The translations under genes were made by a program, and so were the position numbers. Shown here one piece after another: positions 52,807 through 61,465 of a stretch of DNA of 64,000 nt (position 1 is its first letter; each line of letters begins with the position of its first letter). The notes under the pieces were generated by a model. The model was not told where the DNA came from. It searched no databases and saw only the letters and a list, made by a program, of their open reading frames with translations. Source of the stretch: an uncultured Kordiimonas sp. (GTDB lineage Bacteria > Pseudomonadota > Alphaproteobacteria > Sphingomonadales > Kordiimonadaceae); contig CANNEK010000004.1 in assembly GCA_947503625.1 (NCBI GenBank), positions 248,001 through 312,000 of the forward strand, written 5' to 3'.

Positions 52807-54819
52807 ATGTCCAAGGCACTGATCTATACAGCGTTTCACCTTAATCTGGCTTTTTCTTCCATTGAAGAAGACCAGAGAAAAACTGTTGTTGAAAAATGCT
52901 ATTGGCCGTTGTTGCGCCTGGCTCAAGAGGGGTTTCCAGTTGGAATTGAAGCGACCAGCTACACCCTGCAAGAAATCAAACGCTGTGACCCCGAGTGGAT
53001 ATCTGTGTTTCGCCGTCTCCTCGCAGAAGGAAACGCCGAGCTGATTGGCAGCGGCTATACACAGATGATCGCTCCGCTTGTGCCCTTCGGCGTAACCGAA
53101 GCCAATCTCAGGCTCGGACTGCAGGACTATGAGGACATCACAGGTGTCAGGCCTCGTATTGCCATGGTGAATGAACAGGCCTACTCACCTGGCCTCGTAC
53201 CACTTTATCTGGATGCAGGTTTCGACGCGATCATAATGGACTGGTCGGAACCATCCAGTCACAACAGGTCGTGGTCCAAAAAATACGCAGGTCGGCCGCA
53301 ACTTGTGTTGGGCTCTGAGGGCCTTGAGATCCCTGTTGTTTGGTCTGATGCGCTTTCGTTTCAAAAGTTCCAGCGATATGCCCATGCCGAGATTGAAGCA
53401 GATGAGTATTTCGAATTTCTGGGATTTCAGCTTGAGAACGAACCTGTGGCTTTTCCGCTTTATACCAGTGATGCCGAGGTGTTCGATTACCGGCCTGGCA
53501 GATTTGCCGGCGAAGCTGTGAAAACCGGGGCGGTTAAGGAATATGAACGGATTGCTCTTTTACTTAGGGCGCTAAAGGGTAGTGACGCAGTTGAGCTTGG
53601 CACACCAAGTGACGCTCTGGCGCGGTTGGACCGTAGTGGCTCGGCGATCAGGCTTGAAACAGCTCAGGCGCCAGTTCCAGTGAAGAAGCAGAGAAAATAC
53701 AATGTGTTGCGCTGGGGCGCGACCGGTCGAAACGATCTGGCAGTCAACACGGCATGTCATCGAATACTCGAAGGCTTTGAAAAGCACGGCCCGCCGACCG
53801 AAGTACAATGGAGACGCGTATGCGAATTGTGGGCGAGTGATTTTCGGACTCATATTACAGAAAACCGCTGGCAGGCATTTTTGAATGCTGAAGAATGGAC
53901 TGCTGCGCACTATCAAGGGCCGCTGACCGAAGATACACAGCGGGCTGATGGCAGGGATTCCGGTATTTCTGTTTCCCGGCAAGGGCGTTTTCTGGTTCTG
54001 GAGACCAGTGGCCAGCACATCGTACTGAATTGTCGTCGCGGATTGAGTATTCAGTCGTTCGGGCCTGGAGGATATGATCCCGGGCGCGGTGCGGCGCCAG
54101 CCTCTAACGGGCTTGTCGGAACTCTGGCCCATGGTTTTTTTGAAGACATAGCGTTTGGTGCTGATTTCTATAGCGGCCACTTTGTTTTCGAGCCCTCGGA
54201 ACGGCATAAAATTACTGATTTGCTTCAGGTTGAACCCGAGGTTTTCTGGCGGCCAGACCAAGGTGCCCTGGACGTAGTTGCTAAAATGGAAATTGATGGG
54301 CATCCCGTCACCAAAACTGTGCGATTTTTTAAGGACCAAAAGAAGATAACCATCTGGTATAATGGAGAACTGTTGACAAACGGAGCAGGCACATTCCGAT
54401 GTGCATATCTCACCTTAAATCCATACGCATTCGATGCTCGATCACTTTACTTTAAAGGCCGGAATGGTGGCAGGTCACATGAAACGCATCAGCTTTGGGA
54501 CGCCGGAATTATTGAAGTCGATCATGGTGCTGCCGTATCCAGGTTGGTATCCGCAACGACTGGTCTTGGCCTGACTGACGGTATTCTGGAATTGGGAGAC
54601 AGCAGAAGTTTTCTGCGCCTCAAAATGGATCGTACCGATGCCGCCGGACTTGGCCTTGTGAAATCAACCCCTGTTGGGGAAAGCTATTTTGTGCGCGCTG
54701 CTATCACACTTCGTGAATCGGACGAAACAAGCAGAACACAAACAGCGAATACTCACGCCGAGCTCCCGGCTCCCGCGATCCGCTACTCCATTGAGTTTGG
54801 GACACACGATGGCAGCTGA
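52807..54819 (+). CDS. GH57-like polysaccharide-active protein
   Basis: 670 aa. The N-terminal ~300 residues follow the glycoside hydrolase family 57 barrel: FHLNLAFSSIEEDQR near residue 11 in place of the usual HxP motif, FPVGIEATSYTL, then VNEQAYSPGLVPLYLDAGFD near 119-138, whose Glu is the candidate nucleophile, and IIMDWSEP. The C-terminal part is beta-rich (jelly-roll like). Family members are amylases, branching enzymes or mannosidases. Role in the island is unclear; trimming a glycan or acting as a transferase are possibilities. No signal peptide. Confidence 0.65.
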   Translation: MSKALIYTAFHLNLAFSSIEEDQRKTVVEKCYWPLLRLAQEGFPVGIEATSYTLQEIKRCDPEWISVFRRLLAEGNAELIGSGYTQMIAPLVPFGVTEANLRLGLQDYEDITGVRPRIAMVNEQAYSPGLVPLYLDAGFDAIIMDWSEPSSHNRSWSKKYAGRPQLVLGSEGLEIPVVWSDALSFQKFQRYAHAEIEADEYFEFLGFQLENEPVAFPLYTSDAEVFDYRPGRFAGEAVKTGAVKEYERIALLLRALKGSDAVELGTPSDALARLDRSGSAIRLETAQAPVPVKKQRKYNVLRWGATGRNDLAVNTACHRILEGFEKHGPPTEVQWRRVCELWASDFRTHITENRWQAFLNAEEWTAAHYQGPLTEDTQRADGRDSGISVSRQGRFLVLETSGQHIVLNCRRGLSIQSFGPGGYDPGRGAAPASNGLVGTLAHGFFEDIAFGADFYSGHFVFEPSERHKITDLLQVEPEVFWRPDQGALDVVAKMEIDGHPVTKTVRFFKDQKKITIWYNGELLTNGAGTFRCAYLTLNPYAFDARSLYFKGRNGGRSHETHQLWDAGIIEVDHGAAVSRLVSATTGLGLTDGILELGDSRSFLRLKMDRTDAAGLGLVKSTPVGESYFVRAAITLRESDETSRTQTANTHAELPAPAIRYSIEFGTHDGS

Positions 54820-54900
54820 AGGCAAAAGAAAGTCTTTGTCCTCAATGTGTTGAGTGCTAGGTTGTGTCTGATAGTTGTGTGAGGGCAAGGAGCATACGGA

Positions 54901-55938
54901 ATGGCACTGGGCAGCTTTGACGGGTCTTCAGTGGACCTTGAAGGAAAATCCATTCTCATAACTGGTGGCACCGGTTCGTTTGGCAAACAGATGCTACAGC
55001 AATTGCTGAAGCACCATAACCCCAAGCGGGTCAGTATCTTTGCCCGTGGTGAATACAATCATTTTCTGGTTCAAGGTTCCCTTTCCGACGAGGAGCGGAA
55101 AAAGGTGCGTTTCTTTATTGGGGATGTGCGAGACCAGGACCGGACAGTTATGGCGATGCGCGGCATCGATATCGTCATTCATGCTGCGGCGCAAAAACAG
55201 GTGCCGCTGGCGGAATATAATCCGTTCGAATGTATACGCACAAATGTGATCGGCGCTGAAAATGTTGTGCAGGCTGCAATTCGCGCTGGCGTGAAGAAGG
55301 TTATTGCGCTTTCAACAGACAAGGCGGTTAATCCGATCAATCTTTATGGTGCCAGCAAGCTGGCGTCGGACAAGATATTTGTGGCTGCAAACGCACTTGC
55401 TGCTGGAACCGGCACACGGTTTTCGGTTGTAAGGTATGGCAATGTTTTGGGGTCACGGGGCAGTGTTATTCCGTTTTTCCGGAAACTTCTGAAGGACGGC
55501 GCTACGGAACTGCCGGTGACAGATGAACGGATGACAAGGTTCTGGATCACGCTCGAACAGGCCGTTGCTTTTACAATCACTTGCATTGACACCATGCGTG
55601 GTGGTGAAATTTTCGTACCGAAGATCCCCTCCATGCGCATCACAGACCTCGTCACAGCACTTGCGCCGGACATCAAAACAAAGATCGTCGGCATTCGCCC
55701 CGGTGAGAAATTGCACGAGTTGATGATCACAGAACATAATGCCCCGACAACTCTGGATGTGGGTGATCGCTATATCATTGAGCCAGAATGGAATTTTTGG
55801 TCGCGCCCGGCGCATCTTGAAGACGGCCATCCGCTGGTGAGTGAAAATTTCGAATATACCAGCGATAAGAATGACCAGTGGATGACGGTTGAAGATTTAC
55901 GCACAACTCTGAAGTCAATACCCGAGGATGGGGAGTAG
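54901..55938 (+). CDS. pseB: PseB-like UDP-GlcNAc 4,6-dehydratase (inverting)
   Basis: 345 aa NDP-sugar SDR. ILITGGTGSFGKQML near 18-32 (NAD site), AAAQKQVPLAEYNP, catalytic STDKAVNPINLYGASKLASDK with Y-x3-K, and a late GIRPGEKLHE match PseB/FlaA1. It makes the 4-keto-6-deoxy-AltNAc nucleotide that starts pseudaminic acid synthesis. AAGGAG lies before the ATG. PseC follows 5 bp later. In Caulobacter the counterpart is FlmA. Confidence 0.9.
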   Translation: MALGSFDGSSVDLEGKSILITGGTGSFGKQMLQQLLKHHNPKRVSIFARGEYNHFLVQGSLSDEERKKVRFFIGDVRDQDRTVMAMRGIDIVIHAAAQKQVPLAEYNPFECIRTNVIGAENVVQAAIRAGVKKVIALSTDKAVNPINLYGASKLASDKIFVAANALAAGTGTRFSVVRYGNVLGSRGSVIPFFRKLLKDGATELPVTDERMTRFWITLEQAVAFTITCIDTMRGGEIFVPKIPSMRITDLVTALAPDIKTKIVGIRPGEKLHELMITEHNAPTTLDVGDRYIIEPEWNFWSRPAHLEDGHPLVSENFEYTSDKNDQWMTVEDLRTTLKSIPEDGE

Positions 55939-55943
55939 TTTGC

Positions 55944-57137
55944 TTGGCTGATGATTTCCTGCCTTACGGTCGGCATTCAATTGATCAGGCCGATATAGAT
56001 GCGGTTGTTGAGGTCCTGCAAAATGGACCTTTAACCTGCGGTCCGAAAGTCGATGCATTCGAGAGAGCCTTTGCCGAAAAGATAGGTGCCAAAGAAGCTG
56101 TCGTTTGCGCCAATGGCACAGCGGCGCTGCACCTTGCGTTAATGGCCGCGGGATTGGGTGAGGGGGACGTTGCGGTTGTTCCCTCCATCACTTTTCTGGC
56201 AACGGCCAACGCCGTCCGGATGACAGGCGCAGAGGTATGCTTTGCCGACGTTGATCCGGAAACAGGTCTAATGACTGCCAGGCATTTGAAGGACGCGGTC
56301 ACACGGTCCAGCATCAAGCCCAAGGCTGTTTTACCCGTACATATGAATGGCCAGTCAGAGAACATGCAGGAAATTAAAGCGCTGGCTGAAGCCATGGATA
56401 TGGTTGTGGTCGCAGACTGTTGCCATGCGCTTGGTGCCAATTACATGAGTGAGGGCAAACCTGGTGATGGCCAGTGTGAAGATTTCGGGACCTTTTCGTT
56501 GCACCCGGTAAAATCAATTGCCATGGGTGAAGGCGGTGTCGTTACCACAAACAGGTCCGACAAGGCCCGTTTGATGCGGCAGCTGCGTGGACATGCAATG
56601 GAAAAAAGCCCGGGAAACTGGGCAAACCCGGAAGCAGGTACAGCAGAAGACGGTGAGGTTAACCCCTGGTATTATGAAATGCCGTTTCTTGCGTATAATT
56701 ACCGGGCAACCGATATCCAGTGTGCGCTAGGCTTGAGCCAGCTGAAAAAACTTGATGATTTCATCTTGAACAGGCGAAGAGTTGCAGATCTTTATGACAA
56801 GCATTTGGAGCGCCTTTCCAACAGGGTTCATGCCGTTCGGCGGTCGAGCGACTGTCAGTCTGCCTGGCATCTGTATCCTGTGCTGATCGAATTCAGTACT
56901 ACAAAAAAAGACAGAGCCGCATTAATGCGCGCGTTAATGGATGAGGGTATTGGAACGCAGGTGCATTATGTGCCTGTTTCGGCTCAACCCTACTATGTTG
57001 AGCGTTATGGGCGGCAGGAACTGCCGGGCGTGAACAAATACTATGAACAGGTTCTGAGCTTGCCAATTTTTCCAGCTATGGAGGAGGCTGACGTTGAGCG
57101 CGTTGTTGATACCTTGGCGCGTGCTCTAGCTGACTAG
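55944..57137 (+). CDS. pseC: PseC-like UDP-4-keto-sugar aminotransferase (DegT/DnrJ/EryC1)
   Basis: 397 aa. TTG start with GGGGAG 7 bases upstream, directly behind pseB. DegT/DnrJ motifs: CANGTAALHLAL near 49-60, the catalytic Lys in FSLHPVKSIAMGEGG near 183-197, and YNYRATDIQCALG. It aminates C4 of the PseB product using glutamate. The 4-amino sugar so made normally goes to PseH for acetylation, and no pseH-like gene is in the island. Counterpart of Caulobacter FlmB. Confidence 0.88.
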   Translation: MADDFLPYGRHSIDQADIDAVVEVLQNGPLTCGPKVDAFERAFAEKIGAKEAVVCANGTAALHLALMAAGLGEGDVAVVPSITFLATANAVRMTGAEVCFADVDPETGLMTARHLKDAVTRSSIKPKAVLPVHMNGQSENMQEIKALAEAMDMVVVADCCHALGANYMSEGKPGDGQCEDFGTFSLHPVKSIAMGEGGVVTTNRSDKARLMRQLRGHAMEKSPGNWANPEAGTAEDGEVNPWYYEMPFLAYNYRATDIQCALGLSQLKKLDDFILNRRRVADLYDKHLERLSNRVHAVRRSSDCQSAWHLYPVLIEFSTTKKDRAALMRALMDEGIGTQVHYVPVSAQPYYVERYGRQELPGVNKYYEQVLSLPIFPAMEEADVERVVDTLARALAD

Positions 57138-57201
57138 GCCGACGCCCTCTGGGCGGAAAAGTTGATTATCCAAAATATCCATACGAATTGCACCATGACA
57201 A

Positions 57202-57245
57202 AGAAAAAACCCTTGTCCCCGGACCAAACGGCGCGAGGACAAGGG
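57202..57245 (-). terminator. Terminator of flagellin 4
   Basis: CCCTTGTCC / 18-base loop / GGACAAGGG followed on the minus strand by TTTTTTCTTT, about 40 bases after the flagellin stop. Confidence 0.92.
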
Positions 57246-57281
57246 CTGAAATTGTCATAAGTTTTTGTTTGCTAGCCCAGA

Positions 57282-58112
57282 TTAACCCTGGAAGAGCGAA
57301 AGGATAGACTGCGGCGACTGGTTCGCAATCGATAGCGCCTGGATACCCAGCTGTTGCTTCACCTGCAACGCCTGAAGGTTCGCACTTTCTTTCGCCAAAT
57401 CTGCATCGACAAGGTTACCAATACCAATCTCGATCACATCTGAAAGCTGGCTCGTGAAATTCCGGCTTTGCTCAAGAGCTGTTGAGCCCGAGCCCAATTT
57501 GGTAAGCGCGGAATTCAGGTTGTTGATCGCGTTCGATATGTCCGTTACGGCAGCAGAAGCAGAGTTCTGCGTTGAAATGGTCTGATTTGTCGTGATCGGA
57601 ATATTTGCACTGCTCAACGTCAGTGTCTGGTGGGCAACTGTAAGCGTTTGTGTTGCATCTGCGTTGGTAATTGCAACAATAGCGTCTGTGCCACCGTCAA
57701 TCAGGTTGGTGCCGTTAAATTCTGCATTTTGTACCACGGAAGTAATCTGGTCTCTGAGGGACGTGAAGTCCTGAGACAGGGCTGTCCGGCTGGTTGTGTC
57801 AAGGCCCTGGTCAGCAGCGGCAACCGCCTTTTCCTTCATTTCCAACAATAGGTCAGATACAGCGCTTGCAGCGGCGAGTGCTACATCGACTGTTGAAATA
57901 CCGCGGTCCAGGGATTGCCCGACAGCCGACAGTCCACGCAAGTCACTACGCAACTTTTGAGCGATTGAGAAAACTGCAGCATTGTCTTTGGCCGATGAAA
58001 TTCTAAGGCCGGTGTTAATTCTTGTTTGAGTATCACCCAGGTCGTCACTGGTCTGATTCAAGTTACGCAGAGCGCTTAGTGCGCTGGCGTTTACGTTAAT
58101 TGAAAAGGCCAT
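57282..58112 (-). CDS. Flagellin 4
   Basis: 276 aa, intact flagellin termini: MAFSINVNASALSALRNLNQ and KQQLGIQALSIANQSPQ. It is the most divergent of the four, with TSDDLGDTQTRINTGLRIS in the first helix and QTLTVAHQTLTL in the middle. Located at the far end of the sugar island from the other three flagellins. Perfectly spaced sigma-54 element about 62-76 bp upstream. Confidence 0.92.
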   Translation of the reverse strand: MAFSINVNASALSALRNLNQTSDDLGDTQTRINTGLRISSAKDNAAVFSIAQKLRSDLRGLSAVGQSLDRGISTVDVALAAASAVSDLLLEMKEKAVAAADQGLDTTSRTALSQDFTSLRDQITSVVQNAEFNGTNLIDGGTDAIVAITNADATQTLTVAHQTLTLSSANIPITTNQTISTQNSASAAVTDISNAINNLNSALTKLGSGSTALEQSRNFTSQLSDVIEIGIGNLVDADLAKESANLQALQVKQQLGIQALSIANQSPQSILSLFQG

Positions 58113-58173
58113 TTAACCTCTCCTGCTTATGACATTTCTATTTATACCGGTTGCCCGGATTGCCACTATAAAT

Positions 58174-58188
58174 GCACAGGACGTGCCA
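58174..58188 (-). promoter_or_regulatory. Sigma-54 promoter of flagellin 4
   Basis: Minus strand TGGCACGTCCTGTGC: perfect TGGCACG and GG-N10-GC spacing. Confidence 0.75.
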
Positions 58189-58381
58189 ACTTTTTTTTCT
58201 CATTAAGTACATGAAATTAAACAATAAAAAATAAAAAATGGAAAAATTGGTGAGTTAAGGGCAAAAAATTCAGTTACTAAAGAAAAGAAAAAACAAGGAA
58301 ATAGTGCAACATCTGCCGGGCTACAGGTTGACCCTCTGGATGAACGACACCTGAGATTACAGCCGTTCAACCGATTTCGTA

Positions 58382-58714
58382 CTATTTGTTAGAGATTGCG
58401 GCGTTTTTTTTGCGCGAAGGTTTAGGCTTTTTGGAAGACTTATCAGAGCCCGCAGAAGTTGTACCCGAAGAAAGTGAGGCTAGGCCTGTTGAGGCGGGGG
58501 AAAACACATTTGCCCGTAGATTCGAGTTTGTCGTATTTTGTTGTGGCCCGCTGCTGTCGCTTTTGCTCTGGACAGTGATTGTCCGTGACAACTCTGCGGC
58601 GAACTCTTTGGCCGCTGTGTTGGCAGGTGTTGCTGCCAGTCTGGCCAATGCCAATGAATTCCCGGTTGATGATCCTGCGGTGCCGGGTGGTATTGGCGGC
58701 GGAACCAGACTCAC
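58382..58714 (-). CDS. Hypothetical Ser/Pro-rich flagellar-operon protein
   Basis: 110 aa from GTG 58714. Low-complexity: VPPPIPPGTAGSSTG at the start, Ser/Thr/Asn-rich middle and a Lys-rich end (KKPKPSRKKN). No folded domain or signal peptide seen. It begins 1 bp after the FlgN-like stop, so it is the last gene of the flgI operon, and may be disordered. It might be a flagellar export substrate or chaperone partner. Confidence 0.55.
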   Translation of the reverse strand: MSLVPPPIPPGTAGSSTGNSLALARLAATPANTAAKEFAAELSRTITVQSKSDSSGPQQNTTNSNLRANVFSPASTGLASLSSGTTSAGSDKSSKKPKPSRKKNAAISNK

Positions 58715-58715
58715 G

Positions 58716-59201
58716 TTAAATCACCTGATTTAAACTTAGCGACATGGGTCGCGCTGATCGCGACATCTGGTAGGCTGCGTTTCTGCCATAGGCAGTCACC
58801 GGTTGATTCTGTTTGGCAACTTCCTCGCCAACACTTTTAATTAGGCCTTCCGCAACAGACTTCAGGCGCAGCACGATACGCGCATGGTCCCTCAGGATTT
58901 CTCGCAGTTTTTCAGTGATAAATTTTATGTATTTTCTCTCGCCGGAGTCCTTGTTACCAAGCAGATGTTCATTCACCTGTAATTGGTTCATCGTGTTCTT
59001 GTATTCGGCCATTAGTTTACTTTTTTGGCCATGAAGCTGTTGCGCTTCGCTTGCGCGCCTCGCTTTTAATAAGGATGTTTCTCTTGCGATCACGTCACAA
59101 AGCGACTTGGTCAGTTTTACCAGTTTTGCGCCTGGGCCGGTTAGTTTTTCGGCGTAAGGCTTCAGCTCATCAGGGGGGATAAACTCTAGCGCTGACATCA
59201 T
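58716..59201 (-). CDS. FlgN-like flagellar export chaperone
   Basis: 161 aa, nearly all helical, with long amphipathic helices near 25-75 and 95-140. Position after the cheL rod protein in the flgI operon, plus the helical plan, fit FlgN-family chaperones for hook-associated proteins, such as Caulobacter FlbY. Sequence motifs are weak, so the name is a context-based call. Overlaps the upstream gene by 4 bp. Confidence 0.55.
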   Translation of the reverse strand: MMSALEFIPPDELKPYAEKLTGPGAKLVKLTKSLCDVIARETSLLKARRASEAQQLHGQKSKLMAEYKNTMNQLQVNEHLLGNKDSGERKYIKFITEKLREILRDHARIVLRLKSVAEGLIKSVGEEVAKQNQPVTAYGRNAAYQMSRSARPMSLSLNQVI

Positions 59202-59530
59202 GCCTCCTGAAGTTTCAATATCTCACGGTAAACCGTGTCAGCAATTCCTACACCACCTTGTTTGGCAATTGATTTACCCATTTCTTCAACCATCATGCCG
59301 CGATAAACCTTTTCGGCATGTCCGCCGCCCATGAAGCTGTCTGTCGGGATGGTTTCGAACATGGGTGCCAGCATCTGAGAAAGGAACACAGCTTCAAATT
59401 GCTCTGCTGTTTCACGCGCCAGAGCTTTGTTTACTCCACCGGTTTGGTTTGCTTTGATCCCAGACTGCATTGCCCTTAACTGGGCTTCTACAACTTGGTC
59501 CTGTGCTGCGTTGACAGTTACCGTTTGCAT
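59198..59530 (-). CDS. Rod-binding protein (FlgJ N-domain / CheL)
   Basis: 110 aa. Matches the rod-assembly domain of FlgJ: AEQFEAVFLSQMLAPMFETIP, then FMGGGHAEKVYRGMMVEEMGKSIAKQGGVGIAD. It lacks the muramidase domain that many FlgJ proteins carry, as in alphaproteobacterial CheL. It should bind the rod as it passes through the periplasm. Overlaps flgI by 1 bp. Confidence 0.85.
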   Translation of the reverse strand: MQTVTVNAAQDQVVEAQLRAMQSGIKANQTGGVNKALARETAEQFEAVFLSQMLAPMFETIPTDSFMGGGHAEKVYRGMMVEEMGKSIAKQGGVGIADTVYREILKLQEA

Positions 59531-60657
59531 TACATCACCTTTATTTCAGCTTGCATTGCACCGGAGGCTTTCACGGCTTGCAGGATGGAAATCATGTCAC
59601 GAGGGCCAATACCCAAGGCATTTAGGCCGTCTACCAGATCCTGAAGGGTTACTGCAGGCTCGAGAACCGTCAGACGCTGGTCGCTACCATCGTCTATCTC
59701 AATGCCAGTCCTGTTAACCACCTGTGTCTGCCCGCCTTGAGCGAATGCGCCAGGCTGTGACACTTGTGGCTCTTCTGTGATGCTGATCGTCAGGTTTCCT
59801 TGCGCAATGGCAACAGAGTTGATGCGAACATCAGCACCGATGACGATGATACCTGTACGTTCGTCAATGATAACCCGGGCACGCTGGTCGGGTGTAACAG
59901 AAAGCTGTTCAATATCTGTCAGGATATCGACCATGGGCAGTGGATGGCCGACCGGGCGCAAAAGTTGAATTGTTGATGGATCCAGCGTGCGCGCCATTGC
60001 CATTTTCAGATTTTCGTTGATCACAGCAGTGATCCGGCGCGCTGTTGTCAGGTCAGGGTTGTGAAGAGACAGTTTGATCGCGTTAAGATCTGATAACTCG
60101 AACGGCAGTTCTCTCTCAACGATGCCACCGTTGGCGATGCGTCCGTTGGTTGGCACACCTTGCGTTATACCTGCACCGTCGCCCTGGGCGCTGAAGCCAG
60201 CGACAGCAACCGCGCCTTGCGCAACGGCGTAAACTTCACCGTCGGCTCCAAGAAGCGGTGTTGCTATCAATGTTCCGCCCAATAAATCCTCGGCATCCCC
60301 CATCGAAGAAACTGATACGTCGATGCGTGTACCCTGACGGGAGAAGGATGGCAGGTTGGCTGTGACCATGACGGCCGCAATGTTTTCCGGCCGCATGATG
60401 GTTTCTTTGGCGTTAACGCCAAGGCGTTCAAGCATCGCGGTCAGGCTTTGTTGCGTATAAGGTACGTTCAAAAATGTGTCGCCTGTACCGTTCAGGCCGA
60501 CAACGAGGCCATAACCTATCAGTTGGTTTTCCCTAATACCTTCAATTGAAACGATATCTTTGATACGGGAGGGAACTGCTTGAGCAGTGGTTTCGGCCAC
60601 CATTACACATGAGACAGCTAGCATGACCAATCGGAATGTTTTTCCCAGTGATAGCAT
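59530..60657 (-). CDS. flgI: Flagellar P-ring protein FlgI
   Basis: 375 aa with a signal peptide (cleavage near AQAV). FlgI signatures include RIKDIVSIEGIRENQLIGYGLVVGLNGTGD and GPRDMISILQAVKASGA. It forms the peptidoglycan ring round the rod. Followed on the same strand by cheL, an flgN-like gene and a small gene. Divergent from fliX with a sigma-54-like element between. Confidence 0.93.
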   Translation of the reverse strand: MLSLGKTFRLVMLAVSCVMVAETTAQAVPSRIKDIVSIEGIRENQLIGYGLVVGLNGTGDTFLNVPYTQQSLTAMLERLGVNAKETIMRPENIAAVMVTANLPSFSRQGTRIDVSVSSMGDAEDLLGGTLIATPLLGADGEVYAVAQGAVAVAGFSAQGDGAGITQGVPTNGRIANGGIVERELPFELSDLNAIKLSLHNPDLTTARRITAVINENLKMAMARTLDPSTIQLLRPVGHPLPMVDILTDIEQLSVTPDQRARVIIDERTGIIVIGADVRINSVAIAQGNLTISITEEPQVSQPGAFAQGGQTQVVNRTGIEIDDGSDQRLTVLEPAVTLQDLVDGLNALGIGPRDMISILQAVKASGAMQAEIKVM

Positions 60658-60717
60658 TTGCAGTTTCCTTGTGCTTGGCGTTGTTGCGCGTTACGCGTCG
60701 TATTCAATGTCTAATAA

Positions 60718-60732
60718 GCGAAAAGCATGCCA
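60718..60732 (-). promoter_or_regulatory. Candidate sigma-54 promoter of flgI
   Basis: Minus strand TGGCATGCTTTTCGC with GG-N10-GC spacing; the -12 part (TCGC) is less perfect than at the flagellins. About 60-75 bp upstream of flgI. Confidence 0.5.
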
Positions 60733-60872
60733 AGCACACAAAACAGTTAACTGTTTGTTATTAATGATGAAAAAAAAGGCCTGATAAGGAGTGAAAGAAT
60801 ATGCAGGGAATTATTTTCCGTGCTGAAGCTGCAAGGCTTGCTCTCTTATCCGCTTGGGCATAGATTGACGCT

Positions 60873-61307
60873 ATGAAGATAACAGGATCCGGTCAAATTC
60901 AGTCAAAGACGGTTAAAAAATCGTCCAAAAAAGAGCCTGCTGACGCGGCTTCTTTTGCTAGCAAGCTGGGCGGCTCCGACAGTACGGATGCACCGCAAAA
61001 TGTAGGCGGTGCGGCGCCACTCGCGCCTGTTGATGCCCTTTTGTCGCTTCAGGAAGTGCCGGATGCCACGGAAGGGCGTTCGAAGGGGTTGATGCGTGCC
61101 GGAGAGATGCTGGATCTACTTGAAGAAGTACGGCGCGGTATTTTGCTTGGCGCCATTTCCGGGCCCAGACTTCGCGTCCTGGCAGACCTCGCCCGAGACC
61201 AACGCCAAAATGGGGATGCATCACTTCAAAGTGATCCCAAATTACGAGAAATCCTGACCGATATTGAACTTCGTGCCGAGGTGGAACTTGCGAAGCTTGG
61301 TCTTTAG
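60873..61307 (+). CDS. fliX: Flagellar assembly regulator FliX
   Basis: 144 aa. Lies divergently upstream of flgI, as in Caulobacter. The C-terminal half (LLEEVRRGILLGAISGPRLRVLADLARDQ, then LREILTDIELRAEVELAKLGL) fits FliX, which links class II basal-body assembly to FlbD activity and hence to sigma-54 genes such as the flagellins in this window. The N-terminal third is polar and probably disordered. Confidence 0.85.
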   Translation: MKITGSGQIQSKTVKKSSKKEPADAASFASKLGGSDSTDAPQNVGGAAPLAPVDALLSLQEVPDATEGRSKGLMRAGEMLDLLEEVRRGILLGAISGPRLRVLADLARDQRQNGDASLQSDPKLREILTDIELRAEVELAKLGL

Positions 61308-61465
61308 TTTCAATACGTTACGGATGGCATCCTCGGTGGCGGCTTCTCGCGGTTTTACGCCCCAATAATTCAACTTGTTTCACGCTTCAGAAACCACTAT
61401 AAAGCGCCCAGCCTTTTCGGGGGGACCGAGATGGCGTCTGTTTGAGCGTTTGTTAAGGAGTGAGT

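Noticed and set aside
54841-54854. CTCAA-TGTG-TTGAG hairpin before pseB
   Set aside because: Only 5 bp of A/T-containing stem and no T-run; too weak to call a terminator or riboswitch.
60740-60770. TTAA...TTAA pair between flgI and fliX
   Set aside because: The half-sites are separated by 10 bases, not the 7 required for a CtrA box.
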